The notes: generated by a model from the sequence alone, not told the origin. A stretch of DNA of 64,000 bases from Indibacter alkaliphilus LW1 (GCF_000295935.2 NZ_ALWO02000037.1:398259-462258); one strand, 5' to 3'; shown: positions 54,571 to 62,571, counted from the first letter of the stretch. Program-made: numbers and translations.

Positions 54571-56004
54571 AACTCCAATCAATGTTTCCAATTTCGCAAA
54601 ACCAATCTCCCTCTCAATCTTTGTATTCAACAGATTCAACCTGAAATCCAGTAATTCTCTTTGGATACTCAAGATCTCTTCGAAGGAACTGCCTTCAGTT
54701 GCGTATGAAGTCACGGAGAGCTCCAGTGTTTGCTCGGTCAATTCAATTTGATCTTGTAAGAGTCGGATTTTACGGTCAGCATCTTTGATGGAAACCAAGA
54801 TGGTTTCAAACTCGGTCTCCAAGTTTCTTTGCAAATCTTCCTTCTGACGCTCGTTTGCTTCCCAGTAAAGCTTGGATTCTGCTTCCATGGCTTTGTACTT
54901 TTTGCGGTAAATTGGTAGGGAAACCGTAGCCATCGGCATAACCATGTTATTGCCCATACCAGCTGGCATATAATCCATTCCGCCCATACCTCCAGGTACG
55001 CCTGATTCAGGTCTAGGGGAAAATACCATATAATTCAATCCCAATCCAAACATGGGTTTACCTTCCAATTTGGCCATTTCACCTTGCTTCTGATAGGCCA
55101 AACCTTCTTTTTCCAGCATCAACAGCATGGGATTGGTATCCAGGATTTGCTCGAGCATTTCCACTTCCCAACCCATGGCTTTTTGACTTTCCAATTGGCT
55201 TTCTATGGCTACATCTTCGTTTTTATCCCTGCCTAACAGTTGATTGAACCTTACTGTCAAAGGGCGCTTGTCCACCTCCAACTGTTCCAAATCAGACTCT
55301 AAAGCCTTGATCTGAACTTGCAGTCGAAGTACATCCGTGAGCTTTCCAGAGCCTCCACCTGAACCCATGCTGTTCATGGAAGCTGCACTTGAAGATTGCC
55401 CTGAAGAAGCAGCGGAAGAACCTCCACCTCCCATGCCCATGCCATCATCTCCACTTCCCTGTTGGCTACCACGTGTTGGCCTTCTTACCGCTGAAGACAC
55501 AGATGAAACAGCTTCTGAAGTACTTCCTCCCTGATAGCGGATGATGGCCAATTGCTCCAATGATTTCAAAATCTCCAAATTGGATACGGTGATGTCAATG
55601 GTGTTTTGCAATTGCTGCAATTGAAAATAAGTCTCCTTAACCTGATACAGAAGCACATTCCGCTGCTGCCTGAACTCCTCGTATTTGGCTTCAGACATCA
55701 GTGTTGCTTCATCCTTCTGCGTCCTGAGCATCCCAAACCAAGGAAACATCTGCATCACCGATGCCTCCGCCCGCTGATTCCCCATCAGTAACTCCATCGG
55801 TCTGGTAAAAACACCAATATTCAATTGCGGTGATTCAAGGCTTACTTGGTTTGTTTTTTCAAGACTGGCTTGATATTGTTTGAAACTACCCTGCAAACTT
55901 GCATTGTTCTCAATTGCTTCATTCAAGTAGTTTTCTAGAGTTTGGCTTTGTAATTGAAATATGGTGGAAATACATAGAAATATGGTGGAAATAGTTTTTA
56001 GCAT
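54568..56004 (-). CDS. cusC: TolC/CusC-type outer membrane efflux protein
   Basis: The chosen 478-residue form has the signal peptide LKTISTIFLCISTIFQLQSQ, then outer membrane efflux helices (TLENYLNEAIENNASLQGS, LLYQVKETYFQLQQLQNTID, EEILSIQRELLDFRLNLLNTK). A Gly/Ser/Met-rich insertion lies at about residues 164-220 and a Met-rich loop (GGMGGMDYMPAGMGNNM) near 320-340, fitting a Cu/Ag channel. The frame is open upstream to an ATG at 56340, with two more ATGs at 56223 and 56103 in near-copies of the start region. I prefer 56004 because it gives a clean signal peptide. The stop lies inside array R3. A four-helix-bundle gene precedes it. Confidence 0.85.
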   Translation of the reverse strand: MLKTISTIFLCISTIFQLQSQTLENYLNEAIENNASLQGSFKQYQASLEKTNQVSLESPQLNIGVFTRPMELLMGNQRAEASVMQMFPWFGMLRTQKDEATLMSEAKYEEFRQQRNVLLYQVKETYFQLQQLQNTIDITVSNLEILKSLEQLAIIRYQGGSTSEAVSSVSSAVRRPTRGSQQGSGDDGMGMGGGGSSAASSGQSSSAASMNSMGSGGGSGKLTDVLRLQVQIKALESDLEQLEVDKRPLTVRFNQLLGRDKNEDVAIESQLESQKAMGWEVEMLEQILDTNPMLLMLEKEGLAYQKQGEMAKLEGKPMFGLGLNYMVFSPRPESGVPGGMGGMDYMPAGMGNNMVMPMATVSLPIYRKKYKAMEAESKLYWEANERQKEDLQRNLETEFETILVSIKDADRKIRLLQDQIELTEQTLELSVTSYATEGSSFEEILSIQRELLDFRLNLLNTKIEREIGFAKLETLIGV

Positions 56005-56223
56005 CAGACCTTTTCCGCTATTGGTTACCTTTTGAGGGAAATTGATTAGAGATTGAAATAAGGTAGAAATACATAGAAGTATGGTAGAAATAATTTTTAG
56101 CATCAGACCTTTTCCCCTTTTTATTACCAGTTGAAATACATAGAAATATGGTGGAAACTGGAGCTTTAGCGGAAGTCCCGAGAGCAAAGCGATTCGGGAT
56201 AAAGTAGAAATAATTCTTAGCAT
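55956..56223 (-). repeat. TATTTC array R4 with triplicated cusC start region
   Basis: On the minus strand three tandem copies of the segment beginning GGTCTRATGCTA start at ATGs 56223, 56103 and 56004, 120 and 99 bp apart, so all stay in frame. Each contains TATTTC units 10 or 11 bp apart (plus-strand GAAATA at 55956, 55967, 55977, 55988; 56055, 56066, 56076 (GAAGTA), 56087; 56133, 56143, 56154 (GAAACT), 56207). The most upstream copy is interrupted by an insert with a TCCCGA/TCGGGA hairpin at 56176-56199. The 320-bp gap between cusC and the four-helix-bundle gene consists largely of this. Confidence 0.88.
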
Positions 56224-56326
56224 TAGACCTTGTAACCTGTAGCTAAGCCTTTGAAATATTTCGGCAATAGTTCGCTCCTTTAAATCTTTGAAAGTAATTA
56301 GCTGGCCTTGGTATGTAAACTTGTCT

Positions 56327-56731
56327 TTAACTCCTTTCATTTCCTCCTCCTTTCTTTGATTCGTAGGTTTTTGAAATCATATTATTCAATTTGACTTGGA
56401 GGGGCTTATGAATAAGGCAGATTTGATCCCATTCTTCTTGGGACACTTGACCTCTTTCCAGTCCAAGATCCAACCAATGCTCCTTCCCTTCTGACAAAGA
56501 AGCTCTTGAAATAAAATAGAATCGCATTTTCTCCAAGTAATGGTATCGGCCATAACCTTCAGCAATATTGGCACCCACGGAATCTATGGATTCCAGCATC
56601 TGATCTCCCCATGTCTTTTTTTCCTGATAAGAAAGCCTGCTATAAATCTTCCAAGCTATCTTTGATAGCTGCCGAGACAACTGATAAACCTCCAGTTCCT
56701 TCAGCGGAATAAATTTCTTCTTCCCATCCAT
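56327..56731 (-). CDS. Four-helix-bundle protein (23S rRNA-IVP/S23 family)
   Basis: The 134-residue protein fits the TIGR02436-type four-helix-bundle family, first known from open frames inside intervening sequences of 23S rRNA. It has FIPLKELEVYQLSRQLSKIAWKIY, then QMLESIDSVGANIAEGYGRYHYLEKMRFYFISRASLSE, the conserved core with the AEG(Y)GR motif, and a helical end. The family is thought to bind nucleic acid; a related protein (bAvd) assists retroelements. It lies inside the metal-efflux operon between cusA and cusC, flanked by oppositely oriented TATTTC arrays. Its stop overlaps the extended cusC frame by 14 bases. Confidence 0.85.
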   Translation of the reverse strand: MDGKKKFIPLKELEVYQLSRQLSKIAWKIYSRLSYQEKKTWGDQMLESIDSVGANIAEGYGRYHYLEKMRFYFISRASLSEGKEHWLDLGLERGQVSQEEWDQICLIHKPLQVKLNNMISKTYESKKGGGNERS

Positions 56732-56747
56732 TTTAATCTTGATTAAA

Positions 56748-56973
56748 TATTTCTACAATATTTCGCAAAGCATATTTCAATTGTATTTCTTCCAAGGCAT
56801 ATTTCAACCAGTCTATTTCAACTATTTTTCATCCTTTAGGCCCTATTTCAACTTTATTTTGCAAAGCATATTTCTACAATATTTCACGAAGTATATTTCA
56901 ACCATATTTCGCCGCAGGCATATTTCAACCTTATTTCACTTTAGCATATTTCAACCTTATTTCAACATATTTC
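56748..56973 (+). repeat. TATTTC array R5 at the cusA 3' end
   Basis: About eighteen TATTTC-type units run from 56748 to 56973, starting at 56748, 56759, 56773, 56784, 56800, 56814, 56823 (weak), 56844, 56855 (weak), 56869, 56880, 56894, 56905, 56921, 56932, 56947, 56958 and 56968. Spacings alternate 11 with 14-16 bp, giving dimers of 25-27 bp. The longer units carry GCAAAGC, CACGAAGTA or GCCGCAGGC. The array fills the gap between cusA and the four-helix-bundle gene and runs into the cusA coding end. Confidence 0.88.
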
Positions 56974-59900
56974 CCATACAACACCGGCACAATAAATAAA
57001 GAAATCAACGCCACCGTCATCCCCCCAAAAGCAGGTATCGCCATAGGGATCATGATGTCGGAGCCTCGGCCTGAACTTGTCAATACGGGAAGCAAGGCCA
57101 ATAACGTGGTTGCCGTAGTCATCAGACATGGTCTAACCCTTTTCAGTCCAGCTTCCAAGACTGCTTTTCGTACTTCTTTGGCATTCTCTGGCTGGATTTT
57201 TTCGAAGCTTTGTTTTAGATAGGTACCCATCACAACCCCATCATCGGTAGCGATACCAAAGAGGGCGATAAACCCTACCCAGACTGCCACAGAGAGATTG
57301 AAGGTGCGCATCTGGAATAGTTCCCGCATATTTGTTCCGAGGAAACTGAAATCAAAGAACCAGTCCTGCCCATATAACCACAGCATCATAAAGCCTCCTG
57401 AAAATGCCATGGCAATGGCTGAGAAGATCATCAAGACCATGGCTGTGGAGCGGAACTGCAGGTAAAGAATAAGGAAAATCACCGCCAAACACAGCGGTAT
57501 CACAATCGCCAAGCGCTTTTCGGCACGGATCTGATTTTCGTAACTTCCGGAGAAAGTGTAGGATACCCCAGTTGGTACTTTCAACTCACCGCTGTCAATT
57601 TTTTGTTGGATAAAGTTGCGGGCATCATCTACCACTGAACCCTCAGCAAAGCCATTTCGCTTATCAAAAAGCACATAGCCCACCAAGAAGGTATTTTCCC
57701 CACGGATCATCATTGGCCCAGGTCGGTAATTGATCTCTGCCAATTGCCCCAAAGGAATCTGTGCACCTGTAGGCGTGCTGACCAAAATCCGCTTCAAAGC
57801 TTCGGGATCATCCCTGTACTCTCTGGCATATCGGGCACGGATGGCATAGCGCTCCCTACCTTCTACCGTCGTACTCAAGGTCATTCCGCCTATAGCCACT
57901 TCGATAAATTCCTGCACATCGGCAATGTTCAGCCCAAACCTACCCAGTTGGGTTCTATCCAAATCAATCTCCAAATACGGTTTACCCAAAGATCGGTCTG
58001 CAAAAACTGCCTCAGCTTTTACTGAAGGCACTTCTTTCAGCACCGACTCCAACTTCAAGCTGAAATCCTCTATGGTTTCCAAATCGGGGCCATACACTTT
58101 CATACCCATAGGCGCACGCATTCCCGTCTGTAACATCACCAAGCGGGTTTCGATCGGCTGTAGTTTAGGTGCGGAAGTTACCCCCGGAAGATTGGAGGTT
58201 CGCACCTGGATTTCATCCCAGATATCATCAGGCGTGCGGATTTCATCCCTCCACTGACGGAAGTATTGACCACGTCTTTCATTTGGCACCAAGTATTTGG
58301 CGACATTTCTAATCACCGACCTGCGCTGGGATTCCTCCATGTAATTCTTTTCATCATCCCAAATGGCTCCATCCTGACGGTCATACCACCAGGTTTTCCC
58401 ATTAACCTCAAGCTGATAATTTCCCTCTCGATCTACTTCAAATCGGAGCTTACGGGCATCATCATCCTGAAGGTATTCAGTCTTATAATTGATGATGTTT
58501 TCATACATGGACATGGGAGCGGGATCAAGCGGACTTTCTGCCCTACCTGCTTTTCCAACCACCATTTCCACCTCTGGAATGGCCTGCACCAACATATCAA
58601 GCTGTTTCACAATCTGCATATTGGCCTCCACGCCGGAGTGAGGCATAGAGGTAGGCATCAAGAGGAAAGAACCTTCATTCAAGGCTGGCATAAACTCCTT
58701 ACCCATGCCGGGAAAAGTATGGGTCAGGCCCGACCAAACAGATGTGGTGCGGATATTGACTCCCAATTTGTCAAAACCGGTAGCCACAAAACCGAAAATA
58801 TTTCCAAACCCTATCCAAATATTCAAAGCCAAAAGAATAACTGTCAAAGGGATCAGTAAAAATATTTTAGCGTTTTCCAAGCACCAGTTCAACAGTTGCG
58901 CATAGTAGCGGATAAACAAGGCGAATACCCCCAAAACCAAACCGACTACTAGACCAATAAAGAGAAAATTGACAAACACAGACTGGGTCAAGCCCAATGG
59001 TCTCCACTCAATCGCCAATAAAACGGACACCGCTACTACTGCTATCAGCATGGCGATCTGATTTTTGTAGCGTCCATCTTTTGTTTGTTTTGGGAAAAAG
59101 TGGTGGATCAAATGATTGGCTGCAAAAGCCAATAAGACCCATCCCGCCCAAGGGAAGTAGAACAGTAGCACAAAGCCCAAAACTGCCATGGCTATATTCA
59201 GCACCGTCTTATAATTCTTGGACTTCACTTTCGCTCCAAACACCCAATGGGCAAAAGCCGGCATAAAGACCAAAGTAAAGATCAAGGCTGCGATCAAAGC
59301 AAAGGTCTTGGTATAGGCCAATGGCCCGAACAACTTCCCTTCCGCTGCCTGCAAAGTAAAAACGGGCAAGAAGCTGACAATCGTCGTCATCACAGCCGTC
59401 AAGATCGCCGAACTCACCTCAGTGGTGGCATCATAAATGATCTGGAGTTTGGACTTTTTATCATCAGACTCTTCGAGATGCCTAAGTATATTTTCATTCA
59501 GAATAATCCCCAAATCCACCATGGTTCCAATGGCGATGGCAATTCCTGATAGCGCCACGATATTCGCATCCACCCCCACATACTTCATCATGATAAAGCA
59601 CATCAAGACTGCCAATGGCAACAATGCAGAAATCAAAATCGAAGCCCGAAGGTTATACACCATCACCATGATCACAATGATGGTGATCAAAATCTGCAAG
59701 CTGATGGCTTCATTCAGTGTATTCAAGGTTTCCTTGATCAAACCAGAACGGTCATAGAAAGGCACTATAGTCACCTTGGAAACGGTACCATCTTCCAGCG
59801 TTTTGCTTGGAAGTCCTGGTGTGATTTCATCGATTTTGGCTTTTAGTGCATCAATTACCTGAAGGGGATTGTCTCCATAGCGAGCCACTACCACACCACC

Positions 59901-60809
59901 TACTGCTTCAGCACCACCTTTATCCAAAATAGCCCTTTCCGCCCTGCTTGCCGGCCCAATATTCACTTTGGCAATATCCCTGATTCTCAAGGGAACATTG
60001 TTGCTGGTTTTGACTACTGCCTTCTCGATATCCTCCAGAGACTTCACATAGCCCAAGCCTCTGACGATAAATTCCACCTGATTGATCTCCATGGTGTTGG
60101 CCCCGATATCCAGATTGGATTGCTTGATTGCATTCATCACCTGCATCATGGATACGTTGTGGGCTTTCATCGCAACAGGATCCAAATCCACCTGGTATTC
60201 CTTGACATGTCCACCAATAGTTGCCACTTCAGCTACTCCTTCCGTCCCTGCCAAGCCATAGCGCACATAGTAATCCTGAATGCTACGGAGTTCGTGCAGG
60301 TCCCAACCACCGACTGGATTGCCATTTTCATCTCTTCCTTCAAGTGTATAAAAATATACTTGCCCAAGACCTGTGGCATCTGGCCCGAGTTTGGGTTGCA
60401 CTCCCTCGGGTAGCAATCCTGAGGGAAGTGAATTGAGTTTTTCCAAAATCCTGGATCTACTCCAGTAGAATTCCACGTCATCTTCGAAAATGATGTAGAT
60501 GGAAGAAAAACCGAACATGGAAGTACTACGGATAGATTTTACTCCGGGCATTCCCAAAAGAGAAGTGGTCAAAGGATAAGTAATCTGATCCTCCACATCC
60601 TGAGGAGAGCGTCCCATCCAATCGGTAAAGACGATTTGCTGATTTTCCCCGATATCCGGAATGGCATCCACCGGCACAGGGTCATTGGGAAGGAAACCAG
60701 TGTTCCAATTGAAAGGGGCCGTCACGATTCCCCATGCCACTACAAGGACAAGTAGGATGACGGTGACCAGTTTATTTTCGAGGAAGAATTTTATGGTTTT
60801 ATTGAGCAT
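56931..60809 (-). CDS. cusA: CusA/CzcA-type heavy-metal RND efflux pump
   Basis: The 1292-residue inner-membrane transporter drives proton-coupled export of Cu(I)/Ag(I) or similar cations. RND marks are QIVFTDWMGRSPQDVEDQITYPL at the first porter domain, GIAIAIGTMVDLGIILNENI in the proton-relay helix (aspartate near 430), PMAIPAFGGMTVALISLF near the end, and twelve core helices. It is about 250 residues longer than E. coli CusA: an extra set of membrane helices (about 550-640) and a periplasmic insertion of about 90 residues with YQLEVNGKTWWYDRQDG. The last dozen residues (YVEIRLKYAKVK) are encoded by the TATTTC array R5. Confidence 0.93.
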   Translation of the reverse strand: MLNKTIKFFLENKLVTVILLVLVVAWGIVTAPFNWNTGFLPNDPVPVDAIPDIGENQQIVFTDWMGRSPQDVEDQITYPLTTSLLGMPGVKSIRSTSMFGFSSIYIIFEDDVEFYWSRSRILEKLNSLPSGLLPEGVQPKLGPDATGLGQVYFYTLEGRDENGNPVGGWDLHELRSIQDYYVRYGLAGTEGVAEVATIGGHVKEYQVDLDPVAMKAHNVSMMQVMNAIKQSNLDIGANTMEINQVEFIVRGLGYVKSLEDIEKAVVKTSNNVPLRIRDIAKVNIGPASRAERAILDKGGAEAVGGVVVARYGDNPLQVIDALKAKIDEITPGLPSKTLEDGTVSKVTIVPFYDRSGLIKETLNTLNEAISLQILITIIVIMVMVYNLRASILISALLPLAVLMCFIMMKYVGVDANIVALSGIAIAIGTMVDLGIILNENILRHLEESDDKKSKLQIIYDATTEVSSAILTAVMTTIVSFLPVFTLQAAEGKLFGPLAYTKTFALIAALIFTLVFMPAFAHWVFGAKVKSKNYKTVLNIAMAVLGFVLLFYFPWAGWVLLAFAANHLIHHFFPKQTKDGRYKNQIAMLIAVVAVSVLLAIEWRPLGLTQSVFVNFLFIGLVVGLVLGVFALFIRYYAQLLNWCLENAKIFLLIPLTVILLALNIWIGFGNIFGFVATGFDKLGVNIRTTSVWSGLTHTFPGMGKEFMPALNEGSFLLMPTSMPHSGVEANMQIVKQLDMLVQAIPEVEMVVGKAGRAESPLDPAPMSMYENIINYKTEYLQDDDARKLRFEVDREGNYQLEVNGKTWWYDRQDGAIWDDEKNYMEESQRRSVIRNVAKYLVPNERRGQYFRQWRDEIRTPDDIWDEIQVRTSNLPGVTSAPKLQPIETRLVMLQTGMRAPMGMKVYGPDLETIEDFSLKLESVLKEVPSVKAEAVFADRSLGKPYLEIDLDRTQLGRFGLNIADVQEFIEVAIGGMTLSTTVEGRERYAIRARYAREYRDDPEALKRILVSTPTGAQIPLGQLAEINYRPGPMMIRGENTFLVGYVLFDKRNGFAEGSVVDDARNFIQQKIDSGELKVPTGVSYTFSGSYENQIRAEKRLAIVIPLCLAVIFLILYLQFRSTAMVLMIFSAIAMAFSGGFMMLWLYGQDWFFDFSFLGTNMRELFQMRTFNLSVAVWVGFIALFGIATDDGVVMGTYLKQSFEKIQPENAKEVRKAVLEAGLKRVRPCLMTTATTLLALLPVLTSSGRGSDIMIPMAIPAFGGMTVALISLFIVPVLYGKYVEIRLKYAKVK

Positions 60810-60958
60810 AGTTTCTTGGACTAAATGCTGTTTTTCTGATTGAACTTTTGATTTTTAGAATCAGATATTAATTGATATTCAGACACTTGTATATATTAAA
60901 CCCCAAAGTAAACCTATTCTTTTGATAAAAGGGAAATAGCGGATAAAGCTATGGCTAT

Positions 60959-60987
60959 ACCTGTCAGGTTTTGAAATCCTGACAGGT
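60959..60987. repeat. REP-like palindrome
   Basis: The 10-bp perfect inverted arms ACCTGTCAGG/CCTGACAGGT surround a nine-base loop, in the cusA leader region. It looks like a dispersed palindromic element of the kind common between Bacteroidota genes; copies elsewhere in the genome cannot be checked here. Confidence 0.6.
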
Positions 60988-61017
60988 CTTCAACCCAAAC
61001 TAGATGTATTTAATAAT

Positions 61018-61057
61018 TCTTTGCGGTCTTTGCGCCTTAGCGTCTTTGCGTGAAACA
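61018..61057. repeat. CTTTGCG short tandem repeat
   Basis: TCTTTGCGG-TCTTTGCGCC-TTAGCG-TCTTTGCGTG is a degenerate 9-10 bp tandem repeat. It lies a few bases beyond the 3' end of the HYC_CC_PP gene, together with the preceding palindrome. Similar CTTTGCG runs are familiar in Bacteroidota intergenic DNA. Confidence 0.6.
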
Positions 61058-61062
61058 AAAAA

Positions 61063-61443
61063 TCAAATCAGGAATACCTGACAAAAAATATAAATCGGCG
61101 TATTGTGAAATATCGGGGGAGAGGAATCAGCAAAGGCTGTTTTCTCTTCAAAAACAATAAAATTTATAGGCAATTCAAATCTAAGCGCAGCATTCAGCAA
61201 CTCAAAAGTCTGAGGTTGGAAATCCAAAATATCTGAAACCTGCTGATCGGTATTGGGAAGTTCCAAATTCGAAACATCGTCGCAACATCCCGGCATTGGG
61301 GTATTGGTCTCACAGCAGGTTTTGTATTCTGCAAATACATTGATCCTTTGGAAGTCATCTCCACAAAAATGCATGGAATAGCTCAACCCTGCGTTAAAAA
61401 ACACATAGAAAACAAGGAGTGATATTTTGACGAATGACTTCAC
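61063..61443 (-). CDS. HYC_CC_PP family Cys-rich exported protein
   Basis: The 126-residue protein has a hydrophobic N-terminal signal (ISLLVFYVFFNAGLSYS), then MHFCG, a CC pair in YKTCCETNT and GCCDD. This is the His-x-Cys, Cys-Cys pattern that names the HYC_CC_PP family of small Bacteroidota proteins found near copper-efflux genes. A Pro-rich end (SSPPIFHNTPIYIFC) matches the PP part. The cysteines could bind copper; the function is not established. It lies upstream of cusA on the same strand, with a TATCTTTG promoter box 18 bp before its ATG. Confidence 0.8.
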   Translation of the reverse strand: MKSFVKISLLVFYVFFNAGLSYSMHFCGDDFQRINVFAEYKTCCETNTPMPGCCDDVSNLELPNTDQQVSDILDFQPQTFELLNAALRFELPINFIVFEEKTAFADSSPPIFHNTPIYIFCQVFLI

Positions 61444-61460
61444 GATTGGTATTTACGGAT

Positions 61461-61468
61461 CAAAGATA
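61461..61468 (-). promoter_or_regulatory. Candidate -7 box before HYC_CC_PP
   Basis: TATCTTTG on the minus strand matches TAnnTTTG 18 bp before the start codon. No matching -33 element was found at 19-21 bp, so this is tentative. Confidence 0.35.
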
Positions 61469-61511
61469 AAGAAGTTCATTGGATTAAAGGTATAGGATTA
61501 TTATTGGAGTT

Positions 61512-62201
61512 TCAAAAATCATATTGAAACCTTAAACCCCAATGCCTTGCCGAACCATTTGAAATGATAGTGGAGTTGACAGTCTCGCCAGAATTACCAA
61601 TATAATTTACTTCCCTTCTAACAAAATCATGGTTCCCTTTCAAAAAGCCATATTGAAAAATGATTTCCATTTTCCTGAAAACCCTGTAACCCAAACCCAA
61701 TCCCCCTTCAAAATAGGTATTGGTTCTTCTTTCATTAATTATGGTTTGGTTTGGCCCGGTACCTTTCTGGCCAACATGGCTGTTGAAAGAGGTTGCAAAA
61801 CCTACAAAAGGTTGAATATTAAGCCTGTTGATAAATTCAGAATATGAACTTAATGGATCAAATTTATAACCTACCCGAATAGGAATGGTTAAAAATCTCT
61901 CAGGGTTGCTCAAGGTCTCAAAAAAAAAGCTCTGACCAGGATCAGGTCTAAAATTTAAACTCCTTCCATAAGAAAACCAATAAATCCCAGACTCTAAAAA
62001 CAAGTTATTCTCAAATACATACTTCCCAAAAACCCCATAAGACAGGTGGCTAAAACCATCGGGTAAAATCAAATTACCGGGATCATTATATTGAAAAAAC
62101 TCCTTTCTGGAAATCATATCAAGCCCTAATGAAAACTGGGCTATTGACTTTCCTGAAAGAAGAAACGTAGCGAATATTATTAATAATTTTATTCTATCCA
62201 T
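61512..62201 (-). CDS. Outer membrane beta-barrel protein
   Basis: The 229-residue protein has a signal peptide of about 21 residues (ending GKSIAQ). Alternating hydrophobic/polar strands follow: LSYGVFGKYVFENNLFLESGIYWFSYG, RFLTIPIRVGYKF, TYFEGGLGLGYRVFRKMEIIFQYGF, and the end HWGLRFQYDF with a terminal Phe recognised by the BAM machinery. It fits the eight-stranded porin-like (PorT/OmpW-style) group. No metal-binding residues stand out. Its place between HYC_CC_PP and the HMA chaperone is the only hint of a copper-related role. Confidence 0.78.
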   Translation of the reverse strand: MDRIKLLIIFATFLLSGKSIAQFSLGLDMISRKEFFQYNDPGNLILPDGFSHLSYGVFGKYVFENNLFLESGIYWFSYGRSLNFRPDPGQSFFFETLSNPERFLTIPIRVGYKFDPLSSYSEFINRLNIQPFVGFATSFNSHVGQKGTGPNQTIINERRTNTYFEGGLGLGYRVFRKMEIIFQYGFLKGNHDFVRREVNYIGNSGETVNSTIISNGSARHWGLRFQYDF

Positions 62202-62250
62202 TTTCTCAAATATTTCTGCGATATAAAAGACTGAATTATTTCAACCTTAT

Positions 62251-62445
62251 TTAATTGAAATGTAAAAAACCTACCAATCTAACGCTTGCTTGCCTGTGTT
62301 CGTCTTTCACATAAGAGCATATTTCAAAAGATGGAACAGTGTAGCCCTTCGTCCACTTTAAATCACCTGGATTGCAGCCACCGAACCCACCACCAAAATA
62401 GCATTTAACCTTTACAGTTCCGGCTTGCCAATCTAGTACTCCAAT
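62251..62445 (-). pseudogene. Possible C-terminal gene remnant
   Basis: A 64-codon open stretch with no ATG, GTG or TTG start encodes protein-like sequence with clustered Gly and Cys: VKVKCYFGGGFGGCNPGDLK, then WTKGYTVPSFEICSYVKDEH, ending LVGFLHFN. It is bounded upstream by an in-frame TAA. I do not recognise the family. It looks like the end of a decayed gene within the 370-bp gap between the barrel gene and the HMA gene. The rest of that gap (62446-62571) contains a GCAGTC-TTCA-GACTGC hairpin near 62505 and no gene. Confidence 0.35.
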
Positions 62446-62571
62446 TTAGTTCAAAGTCTTCAGACCTGGCCGATGCAGGCGGGCTTGGACTTACTAAATG
62501 CAGTCTTCAGACTGCAGTATTATGGTCCTAGACCAAGTCTTGAACCAATAAATCTTGATCCAATTGAAGTC

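Noticed and set aside
56327-56731. Four-helix-bundle gene as part of a diversity-generating retroelement
   Set aside because: No reverse transcriptase gene and no template/variable repeat pair with adenine-specific changes is present nearby.
52245-56973. TATTTC arrays as a CRISPR array
   Set aside because: Units are only 11-16 bp, share a 6-bp core, and lack uniform unique spacers and 24-40 bp repeats.
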